A stretch of DNA of 64,000 nt from Roseiarcus sp963726105 (GCA_963726105.1 CAVSBJ010000019.1:1-64000); one strand, 5' to 3'; positions 1 through 8,927 are shown, numbered from the stretch's first letter. Translations and numbers: made by a program. Notes: generated by a model not told the origin, from the sequence alone.

Positions 1-80
1 CTCCGGCGGCGGCCGCCTTGCTATGGGGGCGGGCGTTGCGAAGGGTGTGACCGTAGAGCTAGCTTTAAGGTCACGCAGAG

Positions 81-476
81 ATGGATGGGAAGGTTCTCGG
101 GGTCGAACGCCGACGGCGTTGGAGCAGGGATGAAAAGGCTCGGATCGTCGAAGAGACGCTGATGCCGGGAGCGGTGGTGTGCGAGGTGGCGCGGCGACAC
201 GGCGTTGCGCAGAGCCTGCTCTTCACATGGCGAAGGCAGGCGCGAGCTCCTGAACCGGGCGGGAGAGACGGTTCGATTTTGCTGCCTGTTGAGATCGGAG
301 CGGCGAGGCTGTCTGGGTCCGAGGCGGCAAGACAATCGCGCGCACCAGCAAGCGGACGACGAACGAAGACCGGAGTGATCGAAATCGAGCTTGGCTCCGG
401 GAACCGCGTGCGCGTCGACAGCGAGGTGGACGCCGATGCGCTTCGGCGGGTTCTGAGCGTTCTGAACGAACGATGA
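81..476 (+). CDS. tnpA: IS66 accessory protein TnpA (HTH)
   Basis: This 131-residue protein has an N-terminal helix-turn-helix of the IS66 Orf1/TnpA type. The segment RRWSRDEKARIVEETLMPGA is followed by a recognition region, VARRHGVAQSLLFTWRRQ, at about residues 13-55. The C-terminal half is low in motifs and ends in a short IELGSGNRVRV strand typical of the family. TnpA is thought to help the TnpC transposase bind DNA. Its stop codon overlaps the tnpB start (ATGA at 473-476), so the two are translationally coupled. Length and order match other IS66 copies, and no frameshift is visible. Confidence 0.9.
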   Translation: MDGKVLGVERRRRWSRDEKARIVEETLMPGAVVCEVARRHGVAQSLLFTWRRQARAPEPGGRDGSILLPVEIGAARLSGSEAARQSRAPASGRRTKTGVIEIELGSGNRVRVDSEVDADALRRVLSVLNER

Positions 477-820
477 TCCCGATGCCGAGCGGGGTGCGGG
501 TGTGGATCGCTGCTGGCCACACCGACATGCGTCGCGGCATGCAGGGTCTGGCGCTTCAGGTTCAGGAGCAGTTGAAGCGTGATCCGCACGGCGGCGATCT
601 CTACATCTTCCGCGGGCGCCGGGGCGACCTGGCGAAGATCCTGTGGCACGACGGCCTCGGGCTTTCGCTCTACGCCAAGCGGCTCGACCGGGGAAAGTTC
701 ATCTGGCCGTCGGCGAAGGAGGGCGTCGTGTCGATCTCGGCGGGGCAGATGGCCTACATGCTCGAAGGGATCGACTGGCGGAATCCGCAACTGACGTGGC
801 GGCCCAAGAGCGCGGGCTGA
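473..820 (+). CDS. tnpB: IS66 accessory protein TnpB (Orf2)
   Basis: This 115-residue protein of the IS66 Orf2-like family carries the hallmark run that starts near residue 8 (VWIAAGHTDMRRGMQGLA). It also has the FRGRRGDLAKILWHDGLGL core at about residues 46-64 and the YAKRLDRGKFIWP segment after it. TnpB is needed for IS66 transposition, but its biochemical role is unknown. The start ATG overlaps the tnpA stop. A gap of about 98 bases with no gene separates it from tnpC. The protein is full length and undamaged. Confidence 0.92.
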   Translation: MIPMPSGVRVWIAAGHTDMRRGMQGLALQVQEQLKRDPHGGDLYIFRGRRGDLAKILWHDGLGLSLYAKRLDRGKFIWPSAKEGVVSISAGQMAYMLEGIDWRNPQLTWRPKSAG

Positions 821-918
821 GCGCGAAGGCGAAAGCGCCCGGCCAAGCGAAGAAAAACATGGGGCCACACGCATTTTAGGGCGCCTCGAATCGCGAAAAC
901 TATGATTCCCTTCGTCTC

Positions 919-2568
919 ATGGATCCCGCTCCCGAGGCTCTTCCCGACGACGTCGCCGCCCTGAAGGCGGCGCTCATCGCCGAGCGCGCGAGGCGCCTGG
1001 AAGTCGCGGCGGAACTGGCGGTCGCGCGGGCGAAAGCCTCGGAGGACATGGCGCTGATCGCGGCGCAGAAACTGCGGATCGCCAAGCTCGAGCGCCAGGT
1101 CTACGGGCAGCGGTCGGAGCGCTCGTCGCGGCTGATCGACCAGTTGGCGCTCGACTTTGAGGAACTCGAAGCCAGCGCCACTGAAGACGAACTGGCGGCG
1201 GAGCAGGCAGCCGCCCGGACGACGACGGTGCGCGCCTTCACCCGCCGGCGCGCCGAGCGCGACACGTTCCCCGACCACCTGCCGCGCGAGCGCGTGGTGA
1301 TCGATCCGCCGACGGCCTGCGCGTGCTGCGGGAGCGATCGCTTGCGCAAGCTCGGCGAGGATGTGACGCAGACGCTCGAGACGACACCCCGACGGTGGAA
1401 GGTGATCGAGACGGTGCGGGAGAAGTTCTCCTGTCGGGACTGCGAGACGATCAGCCAGGCGCCGGCCCCGTTCCACGTGATCCCGAGGGGGTGGGCGGGT
1501 CCGAGCCTCTTGGCGATGATCGCGTTCGAGAAGTTCGGTCAGCACCAGCCTCTGAACCGGCAGGCCGAGCGCTACGCGCTCGAGGGCGCGCCGATCGCGC
1601 TCTCCACCATGGCCGACGCCGTGGGCGCGGTCTGCACAGCGCTCGATCCCCTCCGGCGCCTCGTCGAGGCCCACGTCATGGCGGCCGAGCGCCTTCACGG
1701 CGACGACACGACCGTGCCGGTGCTGGCGAAAGGCAAGACCGACACCGGCCGGCTCTGGATCTATGTTCGCGACGACAAGCCGTTCGGCGGCGCCGGCCCG
1801 CCCGCTGCGATCTTCCATTACTCGCGCGATCGGCGAGGCGAGCATCCGCAGGCGCATCTCGCGGGATACGCAGGCATCCTGCAAGCGGACGCCTATGACG
1901 GCTACAACAAGCTCTATCTCGCGGACCGCAAGCCCGGCCCGATCCGGGAAGCGGCGTGCTGGGTGCACGCGCGCCGCCCGTTCTTCGCCATGGCCGACAT
2001 CGAGGAGAATGCGCGCCGCAAAGCTTCGGGGAAGAAGGAGATCCCGCTCTCGCCGATCGCCATCGAGGTGGTGCGCCGCATCGATGCGCTGTTTGCCGTC
2101 GAGCGGTCGATCAACGGCAAGAGCCCCGAGGAGCGCCTGGCGGTCCGACGCGCCGTAAGCCGGCCCCTGGTCGACGATCTCATGACCTACATGCGCGAGC
2201 AGGCGGCGAGGCTGTCGCGCGGGCACGACCTCGCCAAGGCGATCCAGTACATGCTCAAGCGCAGGCCGCCTTTCACGCTGTTCCTCGACGATGGGCGCGT
2301 CTGCATGTCCAACAATGCCGCCGAGCGCGGGCTGCGCGGCGTCGCGCTTGGGCGGAAATCGTGGTTATTCTGCGGATCCGACCGCGGAGGCCGGCGCGCC
2401 GCAGACATGTACAGCCTCATCATCACTGCCAAGATGAACGGCGTCGACCCGCAGGCCTGGCTCGCCGACGTGCTCCAGCGCATCGCCGCGCATCCGGCTC
2501 ATCGGCTCGACGAGTTGCTGCCGTGGAACTGGCGAAAGGCGATTGTGAGCCATGCGCAAGCCGCTTAA
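919..2568 (+). CDS. tnpC: IS66 transposase TnpC (DDE)
   Basis: This is the 549-residue IS66 transposase. The N-terminal 80 residues are a leucine- and alanine-rich coiled coil. A zinc-ribbon-like cluster with CACCGSD at 134-140 and SCRDC near 171 follows. The catalytic DDE residues can be read as D252/D253 in LHGDDTTVPV, D324 in LQADAYDGYN and E469 in SNNAAERGLRG. The protein ends in LLPWNWRK, as is usual in the family. The frame is intact throughout. Its last 17 bases overlap the start of the next gene, an arrangement that suggests the downstream gene travels with the element. Confidence 0.95.
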   Translation: MDPAPEALPDDVAALKAALIAERARRLEVAAELAVARAKASEDMALIAAQKLRIAKLERQVYGQRSERSSRLIDQLALDFEELEASATEDELAAEQAAARTTTVRAFTRRRAERDTFPDHLPRERVVIDPPTACACCGSDRLRKLGEDVTQTLETTPRRWKVIETVREKFSCRDCETISQAPAPFHVIPRGWAGPSLLAMIAFEKFGQHQPLNRQAERYALEGAPIALSTMADAVGAVCTALDPLRRLVEAHVMAAERLHGDDTTVPVLAKGKTDTGRLWIYVRDDKPFGGAGPPAAIFHYSRDRRGEHPQAHLAGYAGILQADAYDGYNKLYLADRKPGPIREAACWVHARRPFFAMADIEENARRKASGKKEIPLSPIAIEVVRRIDALFAVERSINGKSPEERLAVRRAVSRPLVDDLMTYMREQAARLSRGHDLAKAIQYMLKRRPPFTLFLDDGRVCMSNNAAERGLRGVALGRKSWLFCGSDRGGRRAADMYSLIITAKMNGVDPQAWLADVLQRIAAHPAHRLDELLPWNWRKAIVSHAQAA

Positions 2569-2938
2569 GCCGAGCGCCGGATTCTCCGAGGCCGAAAGGG
2601 TTCGCGTTACCGCAGCCTGCGAACAATTCATCGACGAATTCCTGAAGCCGCGTTTCCTGCCGTCAATCCGGCCGACGGAGTTCAACTATCCCGTCGATAT
2701 CCTCGGCAAATGGCATGGCGCCAAGTATCGCTTCATCCAGCGCTACCGCTCCGGCTTACCGGAAAATCTCGGCGAGGAGTTCGACGCGCCCTTCGCTCGC
2801 CTCGACTGGATCAGCCCCGACCGCTTCGACATCCAGTGGCATCGCCACACCGGAGAATGGTTCCGCCTCCATCGCGGCCTCACTCTCGTCAAGGCGATCG
2901 AAACGCTCGGATCCGACGGTATCCTCCACCCCGTGTAG
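2552..2938 (+). CDS. DUF3024-like hypothetical protein overlapping tnpC
   Basis: This is a 128-residue protein of unknown function. It resembles the DUF3024 family in overall plan: an N-terminal helix around an IRPTEFNY segment (residues 41-48), then alternating strands with FARLDWISPDRFDIQWHRHT and a WFRLHRG motif near residue 105. I assign the family by pattern memory only. The start overlaps the 3' end of tnpC by 17 bases in another frame, which suggests translational coupling and a passenger role. It is intact and ends just before the trbE fragment begins. Confidence 0.6.
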   Translation: MRKPLKPSAGFSEAERVRVTAACEQFIDEFLKPRFLPSIRPTEFNYPVDILGKWHGAKYRFIQRYRSGLPENLGEEFDAPFARLDWISPDRFDIQWHRHTGEWFRLHRGLTLVKAIETLGSDGILHPV

Positions 2939-2953
2939 CCCAATACCGGAACG

Positions 2954-3647
2954 TTCAGCAGACAGGCGCACTGCGGCCCACGCCGAATGGATACCGTGCT
3001 GGCGCTGGTCGAGGGCTTCATGCCCGAGGCAGAATGGCTCGATGACGCCGACACGCTCGGTTACCTCCATTCCTGCATATCGACCCGCCGCCAACGTGTC
3101 CGCGTGCCCGAGACGCCAATGCACCTCTACGCGGTCCTGGTCGACGACGACCTGGTCAGCGGCCTCGAACCGCGGCTGGGAAGCGCGCATTTGCGCACGC
3201 TCACCGTCATGGGCTTTCCGTCGCAGACCTGCCCCGGGTTACTCGACAACCTCAATCGGCTCGCCTTCCCCTAGCGCTGGTCGACCCGCGTCATCTGCCT
3301 CGACAAGATCGACGCGACGAGAGTCCTCGCCCGCATCCGCCGACAATGGTTCGTCAAGCGTAAGTCGATAATGGCGATCCTGAAGGAGCTCATGACCGAC
3401 GAGGCGTCGGTCCTGTTGGACTCCGACGCCGCCAATAAGGCGCTCGACGCCGACGCTGCACTGCAGAAGCTTGGCTCCGACCTTGTCGGCGAATGCTGCG
3501 TCACGGCGACGGTCACTGTTTGGGATGAGAACGCCGGCGTCGCCGATGACCGGCTGCGGCTTGTCGAAAAGACCATCCAGGGTCGCGACTTCACCCGCAT
3601 GCGCGAGACCGTGAGCGCAATCGAGGCTGGCTTGGCGGTCTCCCCCG
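2954..3647 (+). pseudogene. trbE: conjugal transfer ATPase TrbE (VirB4) internal fragment
   Basis: The translated frame (with an ATG at 2987) matches an internal part of TrbE/VirB4 ATPases, which energise type IV conjugation pili. Recognisable blocks are YLHSCISTRRQRVRVPETPM, GLEPRLGSAHLR, PGLLDNLNRLAFP, VLARIRRQWFVKRKSI and RLRLVEKTIQGRDF. An in-frame TAG at 3272-3274 interrupts it. The N-terminal part and the whole Walker A/B ATPase half are missing: the reading ends after SAIEAGLAV, where an IS481-type element begins. No continuation is found beyond that element. It is a dead relic of a conjugative element. Confidence 0.85.
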
Positions 3648-4659
3648 TGTTCGGTTCCGGGAATTGGTGGATTGGATCGAGTTTGAATCGTTCTGGTTCG
3701 ATTGTCCATCTTTTGCAAATGAACTCGTAGGGTGTGGGTCTTTTGAGGGTCTTCAGTCGCCGCCCGAAATTGTGGGCGCTGACGAAGTCGGCGAGACGCC
3801 TGCTGAGCTAATCATGGTTGTCGTAGTGGTGGCGTTTGACAGTCGCGTCCTTGATGGTTCGGTTCAACCGTTCGACCTGTGACCGTTGGTCCGGGATGGT
3901 TGACTTGATGAAGCGGTGCTTGATGTCGTTCTCGCGGCAGCGCATGGCGAGCATGTGCGTCATAGAGCGAGCAGTCGGGCCGGCGGCGTAGCGGGGCGCA
4001 TAACGGAACTGGATGCCGTTGTCGGTCAGGATCGTGCGGATCTTGTATGGCACGGCGGCGACCGGGGCGATCAGGAAGGCTGAAGCTGTGACCCGGTTCG
4101 CATGCTCCACCAGTTGCACGAAGGCGAATTGCTCGTCGGTCAATGGCGACGAACAAATCGAGTTTCCCTCGGCCGTCTGGACCTCGGCGAGATTGATGGG
4201 GAAGAAGCCGATCGGATAGGACGTGAACCTCTTTTTTGGCTCCTTGTCGGCCTCGATATCTGGCAACCGCCCGATCCGATGCCGCTGCAGACAGCGGTGC
4301 AGGGACGAGCGGGTCAGGAAAGGGATTGTCGGCTGAAGCGCGTAAAGGCAGTCATCGAGCGGCAACAGCGTATGTCGCTTGAAGGCGACGATGACCGCCT
4401 CCTCCTCGATCGAAAGGACCGTCGACTTTGGGTCTTTCGGACAGGCCGGCAGATCGGCCGCCAAGGTCCGCCTCTTCCACTTGGCGACGGTCTTCTGCTT
4501 GATCCCGTAGCGATTGGCCAGAGCCCCCAGGCTCTCTTGACTATGCTCTATCGCTCGACGGGCCGCCGCTGTCGTGATGGCGCTCCCGTGTAATCTGTCT
4601 CATCGCGCATCCTTCGAATCACACGATAAGAATGCCCCATCAAAATCTGGGACGAAACA
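3648..4659 (-). mobile_element. degenerate IS481-family element
   Basis: About 1.0 kb is bounded by imperfect terminal inverted repeats that both begin TGTT. The left end at 3648 reads TGTTCGGTTCCGGGAATTGG. The right end, read inward on the minus strand from 4659, is TGTTTCGTCCCAGATTTTGA. The length suits IS481. A single minus-strand transposase pseudogene fills it. No clear target-site duplication is visible, because the left flank is a C-run and the right flank starts ACTGG. It interrupts the trbE fragment. Confidence 0.7.
3650..4603 (-). pseudogene. IS481-type transposase, frameshifted
   Basis: The start is an ATG at 4603, and a one-base shift follows within a few codons near 4591. Then comes an HTH region (SLGALANRYGIKQKTVAKWK) and the IS481/integrase core. 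Two compensating single-base losses flank the FVAIDRRA block near 4115-4160. The catalytic-domain text continues with FAFVQLVEHANRVTASAF, ILTDNGIQFRYAPRY and VERLNRTIKDATVKR. An in-frame TAG at about 3808 cuts off the C-terminal block FGRRLKTLKRPTPYEFICK, which is still readable down to 3650. At least three frameshifts and one stop make it non-functional. Confidence 0.85.
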
Positions 4660-4740
4660 ACTGGTGCCGCTGCACCTTCCTTGGCGGTCAGCGCTTGCGG
4701 GTTCAGTCGTGGACCTGACAGAGATAATGACGGCGTGAAG

Positions 4741-5985
4741 CGAGCGGCGGATTTGATTTCGGCGACAGCTTCGATTCTGTCTTTGATTTTATACCGTTGA
4801 CGACTTTCGGCACTGGTTTTGACTTGCAATCGTCGCCAGGTCCTGGACGCGGCCATCACCAGTTTGAACACCATGAGCCGCGCGGTGTCCTGCGACAGCG
4901 CGCCCTTCATGCGGACGGTGCGATGCCTCACTGTCGCGAACACGCTCTCGATCGGGTTCGAAGTTCGCAAGTGGTCCAATGATCGGCGGGAAGGTCGAAG
5001 AACATTAGCAGCGTCTGACGATCCTTGATCAGGCATTCGACGGCCTTGTCGTATTTGGGCGCGTATTTCTCCGCGAAGGTCGTCATCGCCGCTTCCGCTG
5101 CGCCCGGTTCGGAGACAGCCAGATCTCGCGCAGATCCTTGTGCGCGCTGGGTTGCATCGACATCGGGAGCTTGTCGAGCACGTTCAATGTCTTGTGCAGC
5201 CAGCATCGCTGATGACGCGTCGTCGGGAATGCCTCGTCGAGGGCCTTCCAGAACCCGAGCGCGCCATCGCCAATGGCTGCTTGCGGCGCGACGACCAAGC
5301 CGCGCGCCTTCAAATCGACGAGCAGCTCCTTCCAGCTTTGCCCGCTTTCCCGCATGCCGGTCTGAAAGCCGATCAGCTCCTTCTTGCCCTCGGGCGTCGC
5401 GCCCATCAGCACCAGCATGCATTCGGCCTGCGGCTCCATGTGCGCCTGCAAATAGACGCCGTCCGCCCAGACGTAGACGTAATGGCGCGCCGACAAATCG
5501 CGCTTCTGCCATCGTCGATATTCGTCCTCCCATTCGCTCTTGAGGCGCGCGATAACAGCCGCGGAAGGTTGGGCGCGTCCTTGCCGAGCAGGGCGGCGAG
5601 GGCCTCCTGGAAATCGCCGGTGGAAATCCCGCGCAGATAGAGAACGGGCAGAAGGGCGTCGAGGCTCTTGGTGCGCCGCGCCATTTGGGCAGGATGTTCG
5701 CGTGAACCGTATCCGCGCGCCCGGCGTCGCGCCTCGATCACGAGCCTTCGGTTTTTGCACTTCGACCGAGCCGATTCTGTCTGGATCGCGCGAACCGGAT
5801 CATGTCCGTGGCGAACTACCCGTCGGCGGCTATCCGGAAGCACGAGTCCGCGGTCGAGGCCAGAATATCTCGAACTCCGCCTCGACCGCCTGGGCAATCA
5901 GCCGACGCGCACCGGTTCGCAGAATTTCGGTGAGCGGTCATCGATGCCCCTTTCTGTCGAAGGGCGACAACTCTATTCTCGGTCA
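4741..5985 (-). pseudogene. IS256-type (mutator) transposase, multiply frameshifted
   Basis: This is a relic of an IS256 transposase spread over three minus-strand frames. An ATG at 5985 opens MTENRVVALRQKGA. Further blocks are SLDALLPVLYLRGISTGDFQ (near 5640), RRWQKRDLSARHYVYVWADG, MLVLMGATPEGKKELIGFQT and FWKALDEAFPTTRHQRCWLH (near 5210). Then come TFAEKYAPKYDKAVECLIKD (near 5050) and, in another frame, SNPIESVFATVRHRTVRMKG, ending in EIKSAA near 4745. At least four frame changes are needed. Candidate terminal repeats could not be paired. Confidence 0.85.
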
Positions 5986-6099
5986 TGGCGTAACGCTCCT
6001 ACTTGGAGGTTCGGGTGGCTTGATCACCAATCCCGTTACGCCGCCTTCCTACCACTCAGTTCACGCAGACCGACAGAGGCAACGCTCTCTTATTTGTCG

Positions 6100-6488
6100 C
6101 GTATACAAAGACGACCTTCGCTACGTTGAAGCTTGGCGGATACCTGCAGAAGATCATCCACAGTAGTTTTTGGTGGCTGGGAAAAGTTGGGCCGCAGGTT
6201 TTCACGGAAGTTCCTTGGCGGGCCGGCCGACCACAGGATGACTCCCAGCGTGGCCCCGATCGCATCGTCCGCTCCTCCCCCCGTTCGTCGCCCGCTACAT
6301 GTATTCCGCCAGTACGTAGCGCCACTGCGCGGAGCTCCTGGAGCGCGGCCTTCAGCCCCGCCGGCATGTCCTTGATGAAAGAAGACACGTGCGACCCATG
6401 GGGAAATTTGAGATCGTTCCAAAGTGCCGCGAGCACATTCGCCAAGTGCGACTTTCCTGAGCCATAGAAGCCCAAGATCCGAGCGCAG
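6100..6488 (-). pseudogene. BrxC/PglY-like P-loop ATPase fragment (BREX remnant)
   Basis: On the minus strand from about 6488 the translation reads ILGFYGSGKSHLANVLAALW, a Walker A region. It continues with LKAALQELRAVALRTGGIHV. After a frame change it reads GGGADDAIGATLGVILWSAG. The order of a GFxGSGKSH P-loop, then a GGxH block, then an xxxxLGIVxxSAG-like block is what I know from the N-terminal region of BREX ATPases (BrxC/PglY). Only about 130 residues of a protein usually over 1,000 long remain, with at least two frameshifts. It could instead derive from another large defence ATPase. No other BREX gene is present. Confidence 0.55.
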
Positions 6489-6499
6489 GGGCAATCCCT

Positions 6500-6710
6500 C
6501 GGTTAAGCTTCTCCGAGGAAGCCCTCAAGGATGGCTCCCGCGCCGCCGCCCCGTCCATCCTCAACGAGGGCGGTCCCTGGAACCCCGATGATATCAAAGC
6601 TCAACTTGCTCATGTTGAAGGGAACACCGTCCGTCGGGCCTACGCTGGGGCGGAGTTTGCAATGGTGGGCCGACCGATTGGATGAAATGACGGGCGCGAC
6701 GAGATGACCC
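6500..6710 (+). pseudogene. tyrosine integrase C-terminal remnant
   Basis: The plus strand reads EEALKDGSRAAAPSILNEGG, then WNPDDIKAQLAHVEGNTVRR and AYAGAEF. After a short deletion and frame change it reads MQWWADRLDEM. This matches the C-terminal end of P4-like site-specific integrases (DUF4102 family), where the HGFRA block, the WNPDAIExQLAH helix and a terminal WWADxLD are typical. The catalytic tyrosine region has lost the residues between AEF and QWW. The remnant lies back to back with the BREX-like fragment and suggests that a genomic island once ended here. Confidence 0.6.
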
Positions 6711-6737
6711 ACACGGCAAAGCAACCTGACAGAAGGC

Positions 6738-7136
6738 CTACGCGGCGCTGTGTACTTCATTGCTGGTCATGACCGGTCGCATTCTTGTGATCTTAAAAGT
6801 TTTGAGGCGACCGTCCTCACCCCGGAGCGAGAGATATTCGCCCTCTTCGAACCGATGGGTCTCCAATTGAACCCCTTTCTCTTCCGGCGCATGCGCATCG
6901 TACGCGATTCGCCATGTCGCGCCCTTAGCGCCGCCGCGATGGAGGAGCAGTCCGCGGCGTTCGCCTTCGTCTCGCCAGAAACGTGTGACGCGACATTGGG
7001 CCCTAACCTGTTTCCATTCGCTGGAATCCAGATGACCGGACGCGTCGATTGGCGCGATGATCTCGTAACCTCGGTCGTCGCTGCCCTGAGGGAATTCTGA
7101 ACTTCGCGCCAAATGAAGGGTAATGATCTGAAGCAT
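6738..7136 (-). CDS. conserved hypothetical protein, 132 aa
   Basis: This intact 132-residue protein starts with MLQIITLHLARSSEFPQGSD and has a strong Shine-Dalgarno sequence, GAGGAGGAGG, a few bases upstream of the ATG at 7136. It contains RGYEIIAPID, CRVTRFWRDEGE, a GGAKGATWRIAYD turn and a C-terminal EGEYLSLRGEDGRLKTFKI beta region. Similar proteins of about 120 residues seem widespread in alphaproteobacteria, but I know no function. No signal peptide or membrane segment is seen. It is one of few undamaged genes between the IS remnants, so it may be core rather than island cargo. Confidence 0.7.
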   Translation of the reverse strand: MLQIITLHLARSSEFPQGSDDRGYEIIAPIDASGHLDSSEWKQVRAQCRVTRFWRDEGERRGLLLHRGGAKGATWRIAYDAHAPEEKGVQLETHRFEEGEYLSLRGEDGRLKTFKITRMRPVMTSNEVHSAA

Positions 7137-7327
7137 GCGGGATCCTCCTCCTCGCCGATGCTTGTAGCCAAGTCGGAAGGCGCCGGAATTGATTCAACGC
7201 AAATTGGCGAGAAAACCCGACCGTTCGCGCCCGACCAGGCCAATCCGATTGCGTTTGAGAATTGACCTGCCGCAAGGCGCACCTGACGATCGCGGGGCAC
7301 TTTCTTGCAATCAGCTTGGAGGATCGC

Positions 7328-7465
7328 ATGTTCATCGCTACTCTAATTCTCGTATCCTATTTTGCCGTCCCAATCACTTTGGCGACTTCCCTCCTGCTTC
7401 GGGGTGAGGCCGAAAAGAGAACGGTAGCCCTACCAGCGATCGTTTCGGCGCGTCGGGACAGGTAG
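7328..7465 (+). CDS. small single-span membrane peptide, 45 aa
   Basis: This short ORF encodes 45 residues beginning MFIATLILVSYFAVPITLAT, which is one hydrophobic span of about 23 residues followed by a charged tail with GEAEKR and ending SARRDR. A GGAGG at 7318-7322 sits at good spacing before the ATG, and this is the main support. No family is recognised. It could be spurious given the decayed surroundings. Confidence 0.4.
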   Translation: MFIATLILVSYFAVPITLATSLLLRGEAEKRTVALPAIVSARRDR

Positions 7466-7653
7466 GCCGGCTCCGATCACAGCGCGCGCTCACGCAGGCC
7501 CACCAAACACGTCCACTTTATCTTGAAGGTACGCATGCCGGGTGCGGCGGATCCGAGAGGTTGGACACGGGGGAGTTTTAACGGTTGACCTGGCGGGGCG
7601 AAGCGACGTTTGTATCTTCACCTCCGCAGACCTCCGCGACCTGAGCAGCAATT

Positions 7654-7848
7654 AGGCGGCGGGGCTTCGTGCCGCGCACGCGCACATCAGCCAATCCGAA
7701 TCCAGCACACGCTCAGATGCGATGGCCGGAAACTGCGTGGAAATCGTCCAACAGCAGCGACCTTTTCCGCATCCGGGTGCGCAAAAGCCGGCGCATCAGC
7801 TTGGACTGCCTGGTTTCGCGCGCGAAAAACCGAAAGAGGCGATTCGAG
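7654..7848 (+). repeat. dispersed repeat, copy A (interrupted)
   Basis: Positions 7800-7848 match 8967-9015 at 45 of 49 bases; the shared core is GCGCGCGAAAAACCG. A second matching piece, including CGCACATCAG/CGCACATCGG, lies at about 7654-7688. It corresponds to the 5' part of copy B, so copy A carries an extra segment of roughly 110 bases in the middle. No reading frame or hairpin explains the repeat. Confidence 0.75.
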
Positions 7849-7869
7849 ACCGGTATCGACCAGCCGACG

Positions 7870-8711
7870 CTATGACCCCTTGGTGGCTAAAATTAAATCT
7901 TGGTAGCTCAGATACTTCGGCCGACCACACCACAAACCGTAATCAACCCGCTCGATGGTCAGGCCAACTTCTGCGTCGAGTTTTCTCATTCGTCATCGCG
8001 CGCGAGCGCCAGCTCCGGAACCAGTTGATCCGTACGCGATACACTCCGTCGCCGAAGTGGAAATTGAGCGGTATGATGTCCTTGGCTAGATCGGAAACGT
8101 TTTTCGCCCCTTCGGCCTTGAGCCCCTGGGCTTCCTCATTCAGGAGAAAGTAGGAGATCATGCAACGGCTCCCCCGAGCCATGACGCGATGAATCTCCGA
8201 GAGGGTAATTGGCCACATCCTCCGGCAGCATGTGCGTGAATACCGACCCGAGCATGACAAAATCAAAGCTGTCGTCGGGGAAGGGGAAACGGTATTCCGA
8301 GGCTGATATCGACCTTCCTTATTGTACAGTTCGGTAGAGACATCGATTTGCTGGAATCGAAATTGGGTCGGCGTGGCGTAACGTGCTAAGAGCACCACTC
8401 GACGCCGGCCTTTGTTATTTCTAGTCCTTCATACACGCTCCGCTCATCAAGATAGCGCGTCAGCGGGATGGTCTTTCGACCGATTCCGAAGCCTACATCA
8501 AGCGTCCTGTCGTTGGACGGAGGCAGCGTACGTCCCGATAAATCTTCAGAAACTCTTCGCCGTTCTCCTTAAATACTTCGAGGTTCCGCGGACCGTCGAA
8601 CATCATCCGGACGGGGGGGACCATCGGTGCAAGATCCCCGAACAACCGAGCTCGCTTCCGGGCCTCCAGACCGAGAAGGCCACGGACGCGATTCTTTATC
8701 CGTCCAAGCAT
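7870..8711 (-). pseudogene. class I SAM-dependent methyltransferase, frameshifted
   Basis: From an ATG at 8711 (MLGRIKNRVRGLLGLEARKR) the frame runs through LFGDLAPMVPPVRMMFDGPR to a frameshift near 8520, just before the expected glycine-rich SAM-binding motif. Later blocks appear in other frames: FRFQQIDVSTELYNKEGRYQ, then LSEIHRVMARGSRCMISYFL, and a tail YGLWCGRPKYLSYQDLILAT ending in TAG at 7870. The product resembles type 11/12 methyltransferases that modify sugars in polysaccharide clusters. Several indels make it inactive. Its neighbours support a former role in O-methylating the exported glycan. Confidence 0.75.
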
Positions 8712-8927
8712 TAGTCTTCCTTCCTCAGTATTGGTAAAGACCAAATCTCGCAGCTGAGACTTAGGCTGTCAATATCCTGGGCAGACGCCGCCCTTCTACG
8801 TTCAAAAGTTGGCCGTATTAGTCAGGTGTGAATGGAAGGTTCAGCCGATTGCCTTCCTCTCGGTAGCTTCGTTCATTGAAATCGCGACGTTCCTCCATCC
8901 AGGCACTCCAGGGGTCGTTATTAAGCG

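Larger units (their letters stand above)
81..2568 (+). mobile_element. IS66-family insertion sequence, coding core
   Basis: The three genes in the order tnpA, tnpB, tnpC, all on one strand and with tnpA/tnpB overlapping by an ATGA, are the diagnostic layout of the IS66 family. All three reading frames are intact, so this copy could be active. I could not match terminal inverted repeats: the left end is probably at or just beyond the window edge, and the right end is obscured by the gene that overlaps the tail of tnpC. The limits given are therefore those of the coding core only. Confidence 0.9.

Noticed and set aside
754..2226. 490-codon minus-strand frame over tnpC
   Set aside because: Arg/Ala-rich antisense reading of the transposase with no domain or start signal.
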